Shown here: one piece after another, positions 34,182 through 42,147 of the stretch | Position numbering within the stretch: position 1 is the first letter of the stretch | How the letters are laid out: the number at the start of each line of letters is the position of its first letter | Position numbers and translations under genes: made by a program | Notes under the pieces: generated by a model | Told to the model about the DNA's origin: nothing | Databases searched by the model: none | What the model saw: the letters and a program-made list of their open reading frames with translations, nothing else | DNA from: Aminobacter aganoensis | GTDB lineage: Bacteria; Pseudomonadota; Alphaproteobacteria; Rhizobiales; Rhizobiaceae | Reading direction: 5' to 3' | Assembly (NCBI RefSeq): GCF_014206975.1 | Contig: NZ_JACHOU010000006.1 | Span: forward strand, 62,001-126,000 | DNA length: 64,000 nt

Positions 34182-35183
34182 ATGTCCAGCATCAACACCA
34201 ATGCGTCGGCAATGACGGCGCTGCAGACCCTCGCCGCCACCAACAAGGCGCTGAACACCACCCAGGGCCGCATCGCCACGGGTCTCCGTGTCGCCGAAGC
34301 TTCCGACAACGCCGCCTACTGGTCGATCGCCACCACCATGCGCTCGGACAACAAGGCACTCTCGACGGTCCAGGATTCGCTCGGTCTCGGCGCCTCGAAG
34401 GTCGACACCGCCTACACCGGCATGAACAAGACCATCGACACGCTCAACGAGATCAAGGTCAAGCTCGTCGCCGCCACAGGCGCTTCGGACGCCGACAAGG
34501 CCAAGATCGACACCGAGGTCAAAGCGCTGCAGAAGCAGCTGAAGGCCTATGCCGACGGTGCCACCTTCTCCGGCGCCAACATGCTCTCGGTCAACAGCGG
34601 CACCACCGCCACCACCGCGTCCGACGTCAAGGTCGTCTCCGCCTTCACCCGCGACGCGACCGGCACGGCCTCGATCTCGACCATCGACGTCAACGTCGAG
34701 AACATCAAGCTTTACGAAGCCGGCACCGCTGCCGGCGTCAACAAGGGCATCCTCGATTCCAACCGCGTCGTCAGCGTGGCCGGTGCTGTCTCCGAGGTTG
34801 CTGCGGCTGACGCCGTCGTGCTCGGCACCTTCAGCCAGACCGACACCTTCACGGTGGCGGCAATGGAGCTGACCAACGGCACGTTGTTCGCCAACGACGC
34901 CCAGATCGGCCAGATGCTCAGCGTCGTCGAAAGCGCGCTCAAGGACATGAACACGGCCGCCACCAACCTCGGCGCCGCCAAGAACCGCATCGAGTTGCAG
35001 AAAGCCTTCACCTCGAGCCTGATGGACTCCATCGATCGCGGCGTCGGCCAGCTCGTCGACGCCGACATGAACAAGGAGTCGACCCGTCTGCAGGCCATCC
35101 AGGTCCAGCAGCAGCTCGGCATCCAGGCGCTGTCGATCGCCAACGGCAACTCGCAGTCGATCCTGTCGCTGTTCCGCGGCTAA
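34182..35183 (+). CDS. fla: Flagellin 2
   Basis: The 333-residue flagellin has the shared N- and C-terminal D0/D1 segments (MSSINTNASAMTALQTL...; ...SIANGNSQSILSLFRG). The variable centre (about 135-245) is richer in Thr/Val than in flagellin 1. Together with flagellin 3 and the spacer it resembles the flagellin 4-5 block. Start set by the conserved leader; in-frame ATG 34155 lies inside the leader. Confidence 0.95.
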   Translation: MSSINTNASAMTALQTLAATNKALNTTQGRIATGLRVAEASDNAAYWSIATTMRSDNKALSTVQDSLGLGASKVDTAYTGMNKTIDTLNEIKVKLVAATGASDADKAKIDTEVKALQKQLKAYADGATFSGANMLSVNSGTTATTASDVKVVSAFTRDATGTASISTIDVNVENIKLYEAGTAAGVNKGILDSNRVVSVAGAVSEVAAADAVVLGTFSQTDTFTVAAMELTNGTLFANDAQIGQMLSVVESALKDMNTAATNLGAAKNRIELQKAFTSSLMDSIDRGVGQLVDADMNKESTRLQAIQVQQQLGIQALSIANGNSQSILSLFRG

Positions 35184-35218
35184 CGCTGAACCGTTCCAGG
35201 CAACATGATTTCCGGCAT

Positions 35219-35253
35219 CGGGCCGCATCGCAAGATGCGGCCCGATTGCTTTT
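35219..35253 (+). terminator. Terminator after flagellin 2
   Basis: Same CGGGCCGCATC-GCAA-GATGCGGCCCG hairpin plus ATTGCTTTT. Confidence 0.92.
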
Positions 35254-35323
35254 GCACAGCCCATCTGTGGAAAATCCAGGCAAAGCGGCGCTCCGGCCGG
35301 GGGTTAACCATGCCGCTTAGAGC

Positions 35324-35454
35324 TTTGGTAGCGAGTCTCCGACAGGTTGTCCGCTATGGCGGGTGACCTTCTGGTCATGGGCATGATGCCGCTCCGCCAT
35401 ACCGGCCAACCCGGTATGTCCCTGTATTTTGCATTTCCTAGGGGCGTATTTCCC
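35324..35454 (+). promoter_or_regulatory. Flagellin 3 leader: TTTGGTAG box and two hairpins
   Basis: TTAACCAT at 35304-35311 lies just upstream; TTTGGTAG 35324-35331; hairpin 1 TGACC-TTCT-GGTCA at 35364-35377; hairpin 2 CATACCGG-CCAAC-CCGGTATG at 35398-35418. The leader frame is open and in phase with the gene here because of a one-base shorter T run. Confidence 0.7.
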
Positions 35455-36459
35455 ATGTCCAGCATCAATACCAACGCGTCGGCAATGACGGCGCTGCAGA
35501 CGCTTGCAGCGACCAACAAGGCGCTCAACACCACCCAGGGCCGCATCGCCACGGGTCTTCGCGTCGCCGAAGCCTCCGACAATGCCGCCTACTGGTCGAT
35601 CGCAACGACCATGCGTTCGGACAACAAGGCGCTTTCGACGGTCCAGGACTCGCTTGGTCTCGGCGCGTCGAAGGTCGACACCGCCTACACCGGCATGAAC
35701 AAGTCGATCGAGACCCTGAACGAGATCAAGGTCAAGCTCGTCGCCGCCACCGGCGCTTCGGCTGCCGACAAGGCCAAGATCGACACCGAGGTCAAGGCAT
35801 TGCAGAAGCAGCTGAAGGCTTATGCCGACGGCGCGACCTTCTCCGGCACCAACATGCTCTCGGTCGACTCCTCGGCTGCCGCCACGGTCGGCACCGCCGC
35901 ACCGGTCAAGATCGTCTCGGCCTTCAACCGCAGCGCCGCAGGCACGGCCTCGATCTCGACCATCGACGTCGACGTCAACGCGCTCAAGCTCTATGACGCT
36001 GCCGGCGCTGCCGACAACGCCCATGCCGGCCTGCTCGACGCCCAGCGCACCAGCGACGGCACGCGGGTCGCCGAAGCCGACATCCAGGCGCCGACCCTTG
36101 GCGTCGCCTCGGCTGCCGGCGACACCTACAGCGTCGCCACCATGGCGCTGGTCAGCGGTGCAACGGCGGCGAGCGACACCCAGATCGGTGACATGCTCGG
36201 CGTCGTCGAAGCGGCTCTCAAGGACATGAACACGGCCGCCACCAATCTCGGCGCCGCCAAGAACCGCATCGAGCTGCAGAAGACCTTCACCTCGAGCCTG
36301 ATGGACTCCATCGATCGGGGTGTCGGCCAGCTCGTCGACGCCGACATGAACAAGGAGTCGACCCGTCTGCAGGCCATCCAGGTCCAGCAGCAGCTCGGTA
36401 TCCAGGCGCTGTCGATCGCCAACGGCAACTCGCAGACCATCCTGTCGCTGTTCCGCTGA
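35455..36459 (+). CDS. fla: Flagellin 3
   Basis: The 334-residue flagellin has the common ends but stops at ...QTILSLFR without the final Gly, like flagellin 5, and shares with it the 3' flank GATCCGATCGCATCCGTCGA. The variable centre is about residues 135-245. An in-frame extension to 35347 exists only because the leader is open; ATG 35455 matches the other flagellins. Confidence 0.95.
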   Translation: MSSINTNASAMTALQTLAATNKALNTTQGRIATGLRVAEASDNAAYWSIATTMRSDNKALSTVQDSLGLGASKVDTAYTGMNKSIETLNEIKVKLVAATGASAADKAKIDTEVKALQKQLKAYADGATFSGTNMLSVDSSAAATVGTAAPVKIVSAFNRSAAGTASISTIDVDVNALKLYDAAGAADNAHAGLLDAQRTSDGTRVAEADIQAPTLGVASAAGDTYSVATMALVSGATAASDTQIGDMLGVVEAALKDMNTAATNLGAAKNRIELQKTFTSSLMDSIDRGVGQLVDADMNKESTRLQAIQVQQQLGIQALSIANGNSQTILSLFR

Positions 36460-36486
36460 TCCGATCGCATCCGTCGATCTGAAGAA

Positions 36487-36522
36487 CGGGCCGCATCGCA
36501 AGATGCGGCCCGTTTGCTTTTT
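36487..36522 (+). terminator. Terminator after flagellin 3
   Basis: CGGGCCGCATC-GCAA-GATGCGGCCCG followed by TTTGCTTTTT. Confidence 0.92.
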
Positions 36523-36625
36523 GGCATTCGCCTCCTTGCACGAAAACTACGCTCCATCTCCGCCTTCCGAAGTATACCAAGTATATAATCTAGAGAGCTT
36601 CCGCTCATCTTTGAAATATACACAA

Positions 36626-36760
36626 TTTGGTAGGGATTATCGTGAACACTCATGTCCATGGCGGGTGATCGTTGGATCATGGGCATGATGCCGCTCCGCC
36701 ATACCGGCCAACCCGGTATGTCCCTGTACTTTTTGCATTTTCCTAGGGGCGTATTTTCCC
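36626..36760 (+). promoter_or_regulatory. Flagellin 4 leader: TTTGGTAG box and covarying hairpin
   Basis: TTTGGTAG 36626-36633; hairpin 1 is TGATC-GTTG-GATCA (36666-36679), where the C-G pair of the other leaders is replaced by T-A on both sides; hairpin 2 at 36700-36720. The region further upstream is unusually AT-rich (near 36560-36625) and has no TTAAC palindrome. Confidence 0.7.
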
Positions 36761-37867
36761 ATGTCCAGCATCAATACCAATGCCGCCGCAATGACGGCGC
36801 TGCAGACCCTTGCCGCCACCAACAAGGCCCTCAACACCACCCAGGGCCGCATTGCCACCGGCCTCCGCGTCGCCGAGGCTTCCGACAACGCCGCCTACTG
36901 GTCGATCGCCACCACCATGCGTTCGGACAACAAGGCGCTCTCGACGGTCCAGGATTCGCTCGGTCTCGGCGCGTCGAAGGTCGACACCGCCTATACCGGC
37001 ATGAACAAGTCGATCGACACCCTCAACGAGATCAAGGTCAAGATCGTCGCCGCCACCGGCGCCTCCCCTGCCGACAAGGCCAAGATCAACACCGAGATCA
37101 AGGCGCTGCAGAAGCAGCTCAAGGCCTATGCCGACGGCGCCACCTTCTCGGGCGCCAACTTCCTGTCCGTGTCCTCGGACAAGACCGCGGCCGGTGCCGC
37201 TGCCGCCGCTGCCGGCACCGCGGTTCAGGCCGATGCCAAGATCGTCTCGGCCTTCAACCGCAACGCGGCCGGTTCGGCTTCGATCTCGACCATCGACGTC
37301 AAGGTCGAGAACATCAAGCTGTTCGACACCAACACCGCAAACCCCACCTACGTCAAGAATGCCGGCATCCTCGACCGCCAGACAGCGATCTGGGATTCGG
37401 CTGCCGCACAGGCTGCCTATGACAAGGCCTATGCCGCATCGGTGGCCGGCGGCGGTGCCGATACGGCCGCGCACACGGCCGGTGCGGCTGCCGCCGTGCT
37501 GCCCGCATCGGGCGGCGTCGTCGGTGCAACCTCGACCGCGGGCGTTTCAGTCGTCAATTTCGACATCACCACTGTCGGCGACCAGTTCATGGCCGGCCTG
37601 CTCGGCAAGGTCGAGACCGCGCTCAAGCAGATGAACACGGCTGCCACCGATCTCGGCGCCGCCAAGAACCGCATCGAGCTGCAGAAGACCTTCACCTCGA
37701 GCCTGATGGACTCCATCGATCGCGGCGTCGGCCAGCTCGTCGACGCCGACATGAACAAGGAGTCGACCCGCCTGCAGGCCATCCAGGTCCAGCAGCAGCT
37801 CGGTATCCAGGCTCTGTCGATCGCCAACGGCAACTCGCAGACCATCCTGTCGCTGTTCCGCGGCTAA
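36761..37867 (+). CDS. fla: Flagellin 4 (longest of the main type, mosaic centre)
   Basis: The 368-residue flagellin has the common ends of flagellins 1-5. Its centre differs: residues about 198-243 (VKNAGILDRQ...YDKAYAASVAGGGADTAAHTAG) match the same block of the divergent flagellin 6 far better than any main-type copy. NFLSV and VQADAKIVSAFNR upstream also follow flagellin 6. This looks like gene conversion or domain exchange. It ends SLFRG with the class 1/2/4 flank. Confidence 0.95.
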   Translation: MSSINTNAAAMTALQTLAATNKALNTTQGRIATGLRVAEASDNAAYWSIATTMRSDNKALSTVQDSLGLGASKVDTAYTGMNKSIDTLNEIKVKIVAATGASPADKAKINTEIKALQKQLKAYADGATFSGANFLSVSSDKTAAGAAAAAAGTAVQADAKIVSAFNRNAAGSASISTIDVKVENIKLFDTNTANPTYVKNAGILDRQTAIWDSAAAQAAYDKAYAASVAGGGADTAAHTAGAAAAVLPASGGVVGATSTAGVSVVNFDITTVGDQFMAGLLGKVETALKQMNTAATDLGAAKNRIELQKTFTSSLMDSIDRGVGQLVDADMNKESTRLQAIQVQQQLGIQALSIANGNSQTILSLFRG

Positions 37868-37903
37868 CGCCCGAACCGTTTCAGGCAACAAGACTTCCCG
37901 GGT

Positions 37904-37938
37904 CGGGCCGCATCGCAAGATGCGGCCCGATTGCTTTT
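37904..37938 (+). terminator. Terminator after flagellin 4
   Basis: CGGGCCGCATC-GCAA-GATGCGGCCCG plus ATTGCTTTT. Confidence 0.92.
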
Positions 37939-38007
37939 GCACAGTCTATCTGTGGAAAATCCAAGCAAAACGACACCCGTCCGGGGGTTAACCATGCCGC
38001 TTAGAGC

Positions 38008-38139
38008 TTTGGTAGCGAGTCTCCTACAGGTTACCGGGCATGGCGGGTGACCTTCTGGTCATGGGCATGATGCCTCTCCGTCATACCGGCCGATCCGGTA
38101 TGTCCCTGTATTTTGCATTTTCCTAGGGGCGTTATTCCC
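38008..38139 (+). promoter_or_regulatory. Flagellin 5 leader: TTTGGTAG box and two hairpins
   Basis: TTAACCAT 37988-37995; TTTGGTAG 38008-38015; hairpin 1 TGACC-TTCT-GGTCA 38048-38061; hairpin 2 CATACCGG-CCGAT-CCGGTATG 38082-38102. Nearly identical to the flagellin 3 leader, but hairpin 2 has the loop of flagellins 1 and 2. Confidence 0.7.
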
Positions 38140-39057
38140 ATGTCCAGCATCAATACCAATGCGTCGGCAATGACGGCGCTGCAGACCCTCGCCGCCACCA
38201 ACAAGGCGCTGAACACCACCCAGGGCCGCATCGCCACAGGTCTCCGCGTCGCCGAAGCTTCCGACAACGCCGCCTACTGGTCGATCGCCACCACCATGCG
38301 TTCGGACAACAAGGCACTCTCGACGGTCCAGGATTCGCTCGGTCTCGGCGCGTCGAAGGTCGACACCGCCTACACCGGCATGAACAAGGCCATCGACACC
38401 CTCAACGAGATCAAGGTCAAGCTCGTCGCCGCCAACGGCGCCTCGGGTGCCGACAAGGAAAAGATCAACACCGAGATCCAGGCGTTGCAGAGCCAGCTGA
38501 AGGCCTATGCTGACGGCGCGACCTTCTCCGGCACCAACATGCTCTCGACCAATGGTGCGGCTGCCGCTGCCGACGTCAAGATCGTCTCGGCCTTCAACCG
38601 CGACGCGGCCGGTTCGGCTTCGATCTCGACCATCGACGTCAAGGTCGAGAACATCAAGCTGTTCGAAGCCGGTGCTGCCCCCAAGGGCATCCTCGACAAG
38701 ACCCGCGACGCGACCGGCGCCGCAGCGGCAGGAACGGCCGTTTCCGGCATCGCCCTGACCGCTGCCACCACCGACGCCGTTGTCGGTGAACACCTGCAGC
38801 GCGTCGAAGCGGCGCTGAAGGAAATGAACACCGCCGCCACCGACCTCGGCGCTGCCAAGAACCGCATCGAGCTGCAGAAGACCTTCACCTCGAGCCTGAT
38901 GGACTCCATCGATCGCGGCGTTGGCCAGCTCGTCGACGCCGACATGAACAAGGAGTCGACACGCCTGCAGGCCATCCAGGTCCAGCAGCAGCTCGGCATC
39001 CAGGCCCTGTCGATCGCCAACGGCAACTCGCAGACCATCCTGTCGCTGTTCCGCTGA
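38140..39057 (+). CDS. fla: Flagellin 5 (shortest)
   Basis: The 305-residue flagellin has the shared ends and the shortest variable centre, ending ...QTILSLFR like flagellin 3. It shares the run GSASISTIDVKVENIKLF with flagellin 4, suggesting exchange within the array. Start set by AGGGG in the conserved leader. Confidence 0.95.
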   Translation: MSSINTNASAMTALQTLAATNKALNTTQGRIATGLRVAEASDNAAYWSIATTMRSDNKALSTVQDSLGLGASKVDTAYTGMNKAIDTLNEIKVKLVAANGASGADKEKINTEIQALQSQLKAYADGATFSGTNMLSTNGAAAAADVKIVSAFNRDAAGSASISTIDVKVENIKLFEAGAAPKGILDKTRDATGAAAAGTAVSGIALTAATTDAVVGEHLQRVEAALKEMNTAATDLGAAKNRIELQKTFTSSLMDSIDRGVGQLVDADMNKESTRLQAIQVQQQLGIQALSIANGNSQTILSLFR

Positions 39058-39084
39058 TCCGATCGCATCCGTCGATCTGAAGAT

Positions 39085-39119
39085 CGGGCCGCATCGCAAG
39101 ATGCGGCCCGATTGCTTTT
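39085..39119 (+). terminator. Terminator after flagellin 5
   Basis: CGGGCCGCATC-GCAA-GATGCGGCCCG plus ATTGCTTTT. Confidence 0.92.
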
Positions 39120-39238
39120 CTCCCCTGCCCAGGGCCGCCGCGCCACGACGCGAGCCCCGCGCAAGCTCTCTCCGGGATAAGTTCCGCCGCGTCATCGGCC
39201 GCGCTTCCACGCATCGGCCACGCCAGCCTTAATCGGTC

Positions 39239-39268
39239 GTTAACCATGAAACGCTAGTTATGGTTAAC
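39239..39268. promoter_or_regulatory. Inverted repeat upstream of flagellin 6
   Basis: GTTAACCAT (39239-39247) and ATGGTTAAC (39260-39268) with a 12-nt spacer. The left arm contains the TTAACCAT octamer seen before flagellins 1, 3 and 5. The main-type leader hairpins are absent at this gene. Confidence 0.5.
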
Positions 39269-39320
39269 CAATTGCTAGGGCGATCCTGCGCGGCACGCGG
39301 GTTTCAGAGGGGGTATTTCG

Positions 39321-40388
39321 ATGTCCAGTATCATGACCAACGCTTCGGCCCTGACCGCGCTTCAGAGCCTCAACACCACCAACAAGGCGCTTCAGACCAC
39401 TCAGGCCCGCATCTCGACCGGCTACCGGGTTGCCGAAGCGATGGACAACGCCGCCTACTGGTCCATCGCCACCACGATGCGCTCCGACAACCAGGCGCTC
39501 TCCACCGTGCAGGACGCGCTCGGGCTCGGCGCTTCCAAGGTCGACACCGCCTACACCGGCATGAACAAGGTTCTGGAGACCGTCGACCAGATCAAGATCA
39601 AGCTCGTCGCCGCCTACAGCGCCAGCGATTCCGACAAGGCCAAGATCCAGACCGAGATCGAGGCGCTCCAGGGCCAGATGAAGTCCTACGCCGATGCCGC
39701 CACCTTCTCCGGCACCAATTTCCTGTCGGTGACGTCGAAGCAGGTCGCCGCCGCCAATGACGGCGTGCAGGCCGACGCCAAGATCGTCTCGGCCTTCAAC
39801 CGCGGCGCCGACGGCAAGGTCACGCTCGGCACGATCGATGTCGATGTCGAGGGCGTCAAGCTGTTCGATTCCGGCCTGGCCGCCGAGGTCAAGAATGCCG
39901 GCCATCTCGACCGCAAGACCTCGGTCTATTCCACCGTCGCGGCCCAGACCCAGTACGACACGGCCTACGCCGCTTCGATCGCCGGCGGCGGCACCGACAT
40001 CGCGGCGCACACCGCAGGCCTGGCCGCCGTCACCGGCACGCCGGCAAGGGTCGACAACGTCTCGGTCCACAATCTCGACATCATGGCGACCGGCGTGACC
40101 AACGACATCATCAACCAGATGATCTCCAAGGTCGACGAAGTGCTCAAGGATCTGACCGATGTCGCCACCACGCTCGGCGCGGCCAAGAAGCAGATCGACC
40201 TGCAGAAAGGCTTCACCACCAGCCTGATGGACTCCATCGACCGAGGCGTCGGCCAGCTCGTCGATGCCGACATGAACAAGGAATCGACCCGCCTGCAGGC
40301 GCTGCAGGTGCAGCAGCAGCTCGGCATCCAGGCGCTGTCGATCGCCAATTCGAATTCGCAGAACATCCTGGCGCTGTTCAAGAGCTGA
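39321..40388 (+). CDS. fla: Flagellin 6 (divergent type)
   Basis: The 355-residue flagellin is related to the others but diverged along its length (MSSIMTNASALTALQSLNTT...; ...SIANSNSQNILALFKS). It lacks their leader and terminator sequences and uses a GGGGG ribosome site. Its central block (about residues 190-235) reappears in flagellin 4. It probably is a minor filament subunit with separate control. Confidence 0.95.
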   Translation: MSSIMTNASALTALQSLNTTNKALQTTQARISTGYRVAEAMDNAAYWSIATTMRSDNQALSTVQDALGLGASKVDTAYTGMNKVLETVDQIKIKLVAAYSASDSDKAKIQTEIEALQGQMKSYADAATFSGTNFLSVTSKQVAAANDGVQADAKIVSAFNRGADGKVTLGTIDVDVEGVKLFDSGLAAEVKNAGHLDRKTSVYSTVAAQTQYDTAYAASIAGGGTDIAAHTAGLAAVTGTPARVDNVSVHNLDIMATGVTNDIINQMISKVDEVLKDLTDVATTLGAAKKQIDLQKGFTTSLMDSIDRGVGQLVDADMNKESTRLQALQVQQQLGIQALSIANSNSQNILALFKS

Positions 40389-40417
40389 TCGGCTTCTGAA
40401 ACACCCCTTCTTCTTCG

Positions 40418-40453
40418 ATGGGCCGCGCCTCGTGCGCGGCCCATATCATTTTC
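40418..40453 (+). terminator. Terminator after flagellin 6
   Basis: ATGGGCCGCGC-CTCGT-GCGCGGCCCAT forms an 11-bp stem followed by ATCATTTT. The sequence is unrelated to the main-type flagellin terminators. Confidence 0.85.
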
Positions 40454-40473
40454 GCACAAGCTTCGAGGTCTAG
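40450..40473 (+). promoter_or_regulatory. Candidate flagellar promoter element upstream of fliF
   Basis: TTTCGCACAAG-N10-TAG, with the last base 36 nt before the fliF GTG, the same distance as at flgE and the DUF1217 gene. Confidence 0.55.
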
Positions 40474-40509
40474 GGTCTCCCCGGAAGATATTGCGGGGAA
40501 CCTACGCAC

Positions 40510-42147
40510 GTGCCCGAACAGCTACAGAGCATAGTCGCCAACTTCAGGAGCTTTGGCCCGCGCCGGCTCGCCATTTTGGGCGGCATCGCGGCGTTGGTCC
40601 TCGCCGTCGTCGGCGTGGCGTCGGTCTATCTCAACCGGCCGGCCTACGAGACGCTCTATGTCGGGCTCGAACGTTCCGACGTGAACCAGATCGGCATGGT
40701 GCTCGGCGAAGCCGGCATCGGCTTCGACGTCGCCTCCGACGGCACCACCGTCCTGGTACCTGCCGGCCAGACCGCGCAGGCGCGCATGCTGCTTGCTGAA
40801 AAGGGCCTGCCCACCAGCGCCAATGCCGGCTACGAGCTCTTCGACAATGTCGGCTCGCTCGGCCTCACCTCCTTCATGCAGCAGGTCACCCGCGTCCGTG
40901 CTCTGGAAGGCGAGATCGCCCGCACCATCCAGTCGATCACCGGCATCAAGGCCGCCCGCGTCCACATCGTCATGTCCGAGCGCGCCAATTTCCGCCGCGA
41001 CGAGCAGAAACCTTCGGCCTCCGTCGTCATCCGCGCCTCCAGCCTCGACGCAGACAAGAGCGCGATGTCGATCCGCCACCTCGTCGCCGCCGCCGTGCCC
41101 GGCCTCGACGCCGAACGCGTGACCGTGCTTGATTCGAGCGGCAACCTGCTTGCAGCGGGCGACGACCCCAACAATTCGAGTGCCGCCCGCTCCATCGGCG
41201 TCGAGCGCACCGTCGAGACCCAGATCGAGGACAACATCCGCCGCGCGCTCGCCGCCTACCTCGGACCCGACAATTTCCGCGCCAGCGTCAAGGCCGACGT
41301 CAACACCGACTCGCGCCAGACCGAAGAAACCATCTTCGATCCGGAGTCGCGCGTCGAACGCTCCGTCCAGGTCGTCCGCGCCAACGAGAACTCCAACCAG
41401 AAGCAGTCCGCCACCCCGGCCACCGTCGAGCAGAACCTGCCCGATGCCGAAGCCACCGCCACCGACGGACCGCAATCGACCTCGGCCAGCGATCGCAAGG
41501 AAGAGATCACCAACTACGAGATGAACTCGAAGCGCATCGCCACCGTCTCGAACGGCTATTCGGTGACCAAGATGTCGATCGCCGTTGTCGTCAACCAGCA
41601 GCGCCTCGCCACCATCCTCGGCAAGGACGCCACGCCGGAAGCCATCGCTGCCCGCGTCGCCGACATCCAGAAGATGGTGATCTCGGCCACCGGCTTCGAC
41701 GAAAAGCGCGGCGACCTGATCAACGTCTCGGCGGTCGAGTTCATCGACGGCCTCGACGGAGTGGAAATCGCCAGCCCCGGCGTCCTCGCTTCCGTCGGCC
41801 AGCACGCCGGCACGCTGATCAACGCAGCCGCCTTCATCGTCGTCGTCTTCCTCGTCGCCTTCTTCGGCCTGCGCCCGCTGGCGACGGCCCTGTCGAAGCC
41901 GGTCCCCGCAGCCATCGCCGGCCCCAGCTTCGACGAAGTGCAGCGGTCGCTGCCGACGCCGGATGCCGGTTCCGCCACCGCCGAGGCGCCTCCCGCGCTG
42001 CCCGGCGCGCGGCCCACCGCCATCGACGACCTGCGCAACAAGCTGCGTCCCGCCCCGCAAGATCGCCTCGCCCGCATGGTCGACATCAATGAAGAACGCA
42101 CCGCACTGATCCTGCGCAAGTGGGCTGCCCAGGAAGTCGCCGCCTGA
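40510..42147 (+). CDS. fliF: Flagellar MS-ring protein FliF
   Basis: The 545-residue protein has an N-terminal transmembrane segment (LAILGGIAALVLAVVGVASVYL), ring-building YscJ-type domains (YETLYVGLERSDVNQIGMVLGEAGIGF), a second transmembrane segment near residues 435-460 and a cytoplasmic C-terminal FliG-binding helix. GTG start at 40510. In Sinorhizobium fliF precedes visN; here it leads the fliH-like/motB/motC/fliK unit after the flagellins. TGATG overlap with the next gene. Confidence 0.96.
   Translation: MPEQLQSIVANFRSFGPRRLAILGGIAALVLAVVGVASVYLNRPAYETLYVGLERSDVNQIGMVLGEAGIGFDVASDGTTVLVPAGQTAQARMLLAEKGLPTSANAGYELFDNVGSLGLTSFMQQVTRVRALEGEIARTIQSITGIKAARVHIVMSERANFRRDEQKPSASVVIRASSLDADKSAMSIRHLVAAAVPGLDAERVTVLDSSGNLLAAGDDPNNSSAARSIGVERTVETQIEDNIRRALAAYLGPDNFRASVKADVNTDSRQTEETIFDPESRVERSVQVVRANENSNQKQSATPATVEQNLPDAEATATDGPQSTSASDRKEEITNYEMNSKRIATVSNGYSVTKMSIAVVVNQQRLATILGKDATPEAIAARVADIQKMVISATGFDEKRGDLINVSAVEFIDGLDGVEIASPGVLASVGQHAGTLINAAAFIVVVFLVAFFGLRPLATALSKPVPAAIAGPSFDEVQRSLPTPDAGSATAEAPPALPGARPTAIDDLRNKLRPAPQDRLARMVDINEERTALILRKWAAQEVAA

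Larger units (their letters stand above)
32792..39119 (+). repeat. Array of five near-identical flagellin units
   Basis: Five units each contain leader, gene and terminator, with identical hairpins at both ends. Units fall into two types by their 3' flank: 1, 2 and 4 against 3 and 5. The spacer between 2 and 3 and that between 4 and 5 are near copies (GTGGAAAATCCA...GGGGTTAACCATGCCGCTTAGAG), which points to duplication of a two-gene block. Confidence 0.85.

Noticed and set aside
32850-39210. Minus-strand frames of 350-390 codons opposite each flagellin
   Set aside because: Their similarity to each other only reflects the similarity of the flagellin genes on the other strand.
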